The notes beneath the pieces were generated by a model, which saw only the letters and a list, made by a program, of their open reading frames with translations, did no database searches and was not told where the DNA came from. Made by a program: the position numbers and the translations under genes. Shown piece after piece: positions 61,422 to 64,000 of a stretch of DNA of 64,000 nucleotides (its first letter is position 1; each line of letters begins with the position of its first letter). The stretch covers positions 1-64,000 of the forward strand of contig JAICOJ010000008.1 of the NCBI GenBank assembly GCA_025930755.1. The letters are read 5' to 3'. Source of the DNA: Gemmatimonadaceae bacterium. GTDB lineage: Bacteria > Gemmatimonadota > Gemmatimonadetes > Gemmatimonadales > Gemmatimonadaceae.

Positions 61422-62921
61422 ATGAAGCTTTTCAAGAACTTCATCGCAGGCGCGTGGGTCGAGCCCACGACCGGCGACTACTTCGACAACGTCAATCCTG
61501 CCGACACGAGCGACGTCATCGGACGCTTCCCGTTGTCGTCGCGGGCGGACGTGGACCAGGCGGTCGCGTCGGCACAGCGCGGGTTCGAGCGATGGCGCCG
61601 CACGCCGGCGCCTGCGCGCGGGGATGTGATTCGAAAGGCGGGGGACATTCTCGTCAGGCGGAAGGACGAGATCGCCGACCTCATGACCCGCGAGATGGGC
61701 AAGCCGCTCACCGAGACGCGCGGGGACGTGCAGGAAGGGATCGACACCGCCTACTACGCGGCGACCGAGGGCCGGCGCCTGTTCGGTCACACCGTTCCGA
61801 GCGAGCTGCGCGACAAATGGGCGATGAGCTTCCGCCGGCCCATTGGTGTGGCCGGCATTATCACGCCGTTCAACTTCCCGCTGGCCATCCCGACCTGGAA
61901 AATCTTCCCGGCGCTGCTGTGCGGCAACGCGGTCGTCTTCAAGCCCGCTGAAGACGTGCCTCACACGGGGACGGTGTTCGTGGAAGTCCTCCTCGAGGCG
62001 GGAGTGCCGGCCGACGTCATCCAGCTGGTCCATGGAACCGGGGAAGCCGTCGGTGCCGCGATCGTCGAGCATCCTGGTGTGTCACTGGTGTCGTTCACCG
62101 GCTCGACGGAAACCGGGCGCAGCGTGGGGGAAACCTGTGGACGGCTGCACAAGCGCCTGTCGCTCGAGATGGGCGGCAAGAACGCCATGATCGTGCTGGA
62201 CGATGCGGATCCAGACCTCGCGCTCGAGGGGGTGCTCTGGGGGGCGTTTGGCACCACCGGTCAGCGGTGCACGGCGACGAGCCGACTCATCCTCCAGTCG
62301 GGGATTCATGACGATTTCCTGAGCCGCCTCGTGAAGCGCGCCCGCGCGCTCAAGCTCGGTGATGGTCGCCGTGAAGGGACCGACGTCGGCCCGCTCGTGA
62401 ACGAAGCGAGCGTCAAGAAGGTCGAGCGCTACGTGGACATCGGGGTCGCCGACGGGGCCGACCTGTTGATGGGTGGCCGCCGCGCCGCCGCGAGGGGCCT
62501 CGAGAAGGGGTATTTCTTCGAGCCGACCATCTTCGCGCGAGTGGAGCAGGGGATGCGCATCGAGCAGGAGGAGATCTTCGGCCCCGTGCTGTCGGTGCTT
62601 CGGGTGGAGTCGCCTGACGAGGCCTTCCGCATCAACAACGGGGTGAAGTATGGGCTGTCCTCGTCCCTGTACACGCGCGACGTGTCCGTGGCCTTCCGGG
62701 CGCTGAGCGAGCTCGACAACGGGATTACCTACATCAATGCGCCAACCATCGGCGCCGAAGCACATTTGCCCTTCGGTGGGGTAAAGCAGACAGGGAACGG
62801 CCACCGCGAGGGTGGGTGGGAGGTGTACGAGTTCTACTCCGAGACGAAGGTGGGGTACGTCGATTTCTCCGGGACGCTCCAGCGGGCACAGATCGATAAC
62901 TACCTCGGGACGCCCGACTGA
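61422..62921 (+). CDS. NAD(P)-dependent aldehyde dehydrogenase
   Basis: 499 residues of the ALDH superfamily. The catalytic Cys283 is in TTGQRCTATSR, the general base Glu249 in SLEMGGKNAMIV, and Asn151 in TPFNFPLA. The GQRCTATSR form and PFGGVKQTGNGHREGG are shared with alpha-ketoglutarate semialdehyde and piperidine-6-carboxylate dehydrogenases, but the substrate cannot be fixed. It stands alone on the plus strand between two inverted repeats. Confidence 0.93.
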   Translation: MKLFKNFIAGAWVEPTTGDYFDNVNPADTSDVIGRFPLSSRADVDQAVASAQRGFERWRRTPAPARGDVIRKAGDILVRRKDEIADLMTREMGKPLTETRGDVQEGIDTAYYAATEGRRLFGHTVPSELRDKWAMSFRRPIGVAGIITPFNFPLAIPTWKIFPALLCGNAVVFKPAEDVPHTGTVFVEVLLEAGVPADVIQLVHGTGEAVGAAIVEHPGVSLVSFTGSTETGRSVGETCGRLHKRLSLEMGGKNAMIVLDDADPDLALEGVLWGAFGTTGQRCTATSRLILQSGIHDDFLSRLVKRARALKLGDGRREGTDVGPLVNEASVKKVERYVDIGVADGADLLMGGRRAAARGLEKGYFFEPTIFARVEQGMRIEQEEIFGPVLSVLRVESPDEAFRINNGVKYGLSSSLYTRDVSVAFRALSELDNGITYINAPTIGAEAHLPFGGVKQTGNGHREGGWEVYEFYSETKVGYVDFSGTLQRAQIDNYLGTPD

Positions 62922-62923
62922 GA

Positions 62924-63022
62924 GGGCGCTGGAGGAGCGCCGGGAAAGCGCCGGAGAAGCGCTGAAACGGCGCGCTTCCATCGCTACTCCAGCCCTTTCC
63001 AGCGCTCCTCCAGCGCCTTTTT
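62924..63022 (+). terminator. Inverted repeat of 11-bp units with T-tract
   Basis: The left arm (62924-62970) consists of GCGCTGGAGGA, GCGCCGGGAAA, GCGCCGGAGAA units; the right arm (about 62975-63017) of TCCAGCGCTCC/TCCAGCCCTT-type units. The outer 15 bp GGCGCTGGAGGAGCG and CGCTCCTCCAGCGCC match perfectly. TTTTT follows (63018-63022), so it probably works as an intrinsic terminator for the aldehyde dehydrogenase gene, 2 bases after whose stop it begins. Confidence 0.85.
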
Positions 63023-63100
63023 GCTCTTGCCATTGAAATGCTCCGACCCCGTTGGTTTATTCCAGCCTATGTCTGCCGTGCGTCGCGGTGACATCTTCGC

Positions 63101-63388
63101 GTGAGGCTGATGGCGGAGGTCGTCGAACGGGTTGTCGGCGCGCTGGAGGGTCGCGGTGATGATGGCGCGACCGAAGGAAATGCGGGGCTCTTGCTCTCGA
63201 GCAGCCGCATGCCCGATCTCGCGTCGCGCCTGCGACGTGACCTCCAGGCGGAAGGGGTAGTCATCTCCGAGATGGGCAAGGCCTCGTCGGGACGGCAAAC
63301 CGTCGTGACGCTTCGGCTCCCTCCCGGAGCGAAGTCCGCGCTCGAGCACGTGGATGCGCGGCTGCACGTGTCGATATCACTTGTCTAG
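63101..63388 (+). CDS. Small protein, function unknown
   Basis: 95 residues from GTG 63101, or 92 from ATG 63110; neither start has a good ribosome-binding site. The sequence (VVERVVGALEG, LASRLRRDLQAEGVVISEMG, TVVTLRLPPGAK) looks like a compact alpha/beta protein without a recognised family. It ends 13 bases before the signal peptidase gene on the same strand. The coding call rests on third-base composition and position only. Confidence 0.5.
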   Translation: MRLMAEVVERVVGALEGRGDDGATEGNAGLLLSSSRMPDLASRLRRDLQAEGVVISEMGKASSGRQTVVTLRLPPGAKSALEHVDARLHVSISLV

Positions 63389-63401
63389 CCGAGGCCGGCT
63401 G

Positions 63402-64000
63402 ATGACGGAACGCCCCCAGACGACCCCCAACCGCGTCGAGATTACCGAGGAGCAGCGCAGGCAGATTCTGCGCGAGCTCAATCGGCCGCGCTCGCGCCTG
63501 CGGATGTTCGTCGACTGGGCGAAGTCCCTCGTCGTCGCCATCGTCCTCTTTCTCCTCATCCGCACGTTCCTCGTCGAGGCATTCAAGATCCCGACGGGAA
63601 GCATGGAGCGGACACTCCTCGTCGGCGATTTCCTGCTCGTGAACAAGGCCGTCTACGGGGCCGAGATTCCGTTCACCAGCGCGCACCTGCCGCCGATCGC
63701 ACGCCCCCAACGCGGCGACATCATCGTCTTCGAGTGGCCGAAGGATCCGTCGAAGAATTTCGTGAAGCGTCTCATCGGCCTTCCCGGCGACACGCTCGAG
63801 ATGCGCGACGGCACCGTGCGGCTCAACGGCCGCGCACTCGATGAGCAGTACGTGGATCACACGGCCCCGGGTGAAGACCCTTCGGGTGAAGACTTCGATT
63901 GGCAGCGAAATCACCTCGTAAAACAGGCTGCTGCGAGTGGCGGACCGTACCATCCCTCGCGTAACAACTGGGGTCCGCTGGTCGTCCCTGAGAGGAGCTA
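63402..64000 (+). CDS. lepB: signal peptidase I (partial)
   Basis: The gene begins at ATG 63402 and is cut by the right edge after 199 codons. One membrane anchor (SLVVAIVLFLLIRTFLVEAF near 43-62) is followed by the catalytic serine in IPTGSMERTLLVGD (near 64-77) and the catalytic lysine region in NFVKRLIGLPGD near 121-132. Removes signal peptides from secreted proteins at the membrane. The cytoplasmic N-terminus of about 40 residues is charged. The visible part looks intact. Confidence 0.93.
   Translation, partial: MTERPQTTPNRVEITEEQRRQILRELNRPRSRLRMFVDWAKSLVVAIVLFLLIRTFLVEAFKIPTGSMERTLLVGDFLLVNKAVYGAEIPFTSAHLPPIARPQRGDIIVFEWPKDPSKNFVKRLIGLPGDTLEMRDGTVRLNGRALDEQYVDHTAPGEDPSGEDFDWQRNHLVKQAAASGGPYHPSRNNWGPLVVPERS

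Noticed and set aside
1-64000. tRNA genes, insertion sequences, integrase or prophage genes
   Set aside because: I found no cloverleaf-like segment with the TTCGA arm, no transposase DDE motif region and no integrase; base composition appears even across the window.

Overview
The window is 64 kb of high-GC chromosomal DNA (about two-thirds G+C by eye), densely coded, with many 4-base ATGA/GTGA overlaps between genes. The gene content suggests Gemmatimonadota or a near relative: TonB-dependent receptors with carboxypeptidase-like N-terminal plugs, a DUF4249-type lipoprotein, several stand-alone FtsX/MacB permeases, Ig-like surface repeats, an MglA/MglB module, and a ffs-dnaX-ybaB-recR block. 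This assignment is an inference from gene content; there is no rRNA gene to test it. I saw no tRNA, rRNA, CRISPR array, insertion sequence or prophage.

Layout. 1-1.8 kb (minus): a partial DHODH-like gene and a DapA-family aldolase. 1.9-8.2 kb (plus): a central-carbon block of transaldolase, pyruvate kinase, a PhnP-like phosphodiesterase, glucose-6-phosphate isomerase and class II aldolase, followed by a truncated sensor kinase with an NtrC-type regulator. 10.3-13.2 kb: envelope genes and a threonine aldolase. 13.2-17.6 kb: SRP RNA, dnaX, ybaB, recR, a small membrane protein, MglB-like and MglA-like. 17.7-21.7 kb: pgsA, cinA, grpE, dnaJ. 21.8-24.1 kb (minus): nifS-mnmA for tRNA thiolation. 24.4-27.7 kb: small accessory genes, including a TetR/hydrolase pair around a perfect operator palindrome, a VOC protein and an AAC(6')-like acetyltransferase. 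27.7-33.4 kb (minus): PIG-L deacetylase, kynA, kynB, TonB receptor, DUF4249. 33.5-44.3 kb (minus): TolC, MacA and MacB-type ATPase with two permease pairs flanking an Ig-repeat protein. 44.5-50 kb: a secreted protein, a creatininase relative and a giant NtrY-like kinase. 50.4-54.3 kb: pnuC, nadR-like kinase, TonB receptor and Nudix, a likely NAD-precursor uptake locus. 54.3-64 kb: comM, ogt, larE, thpR, an NtrX-like regulator, aldehyde dehydrogenase and the start of lepB.

The least explained signal is a set of eight intergenic inverted repeats whose arms are arrays of 7-, 9- or 11-bp units. The sequence differs between loci, but the architecture recurs and unit types are shared between distant loci (15.1 and 61.3 kb; 21.7 and 50.3 kb; 3.0 kb and a lone arm at 38.1 kb). 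The locus at 50.3 kb has 46-bp arms with one mismatch. A second signal is the octamer GCCTAACG/CGTTAGGC, found ten times, often creating rare TTA or CTA leucine codons inside genes.
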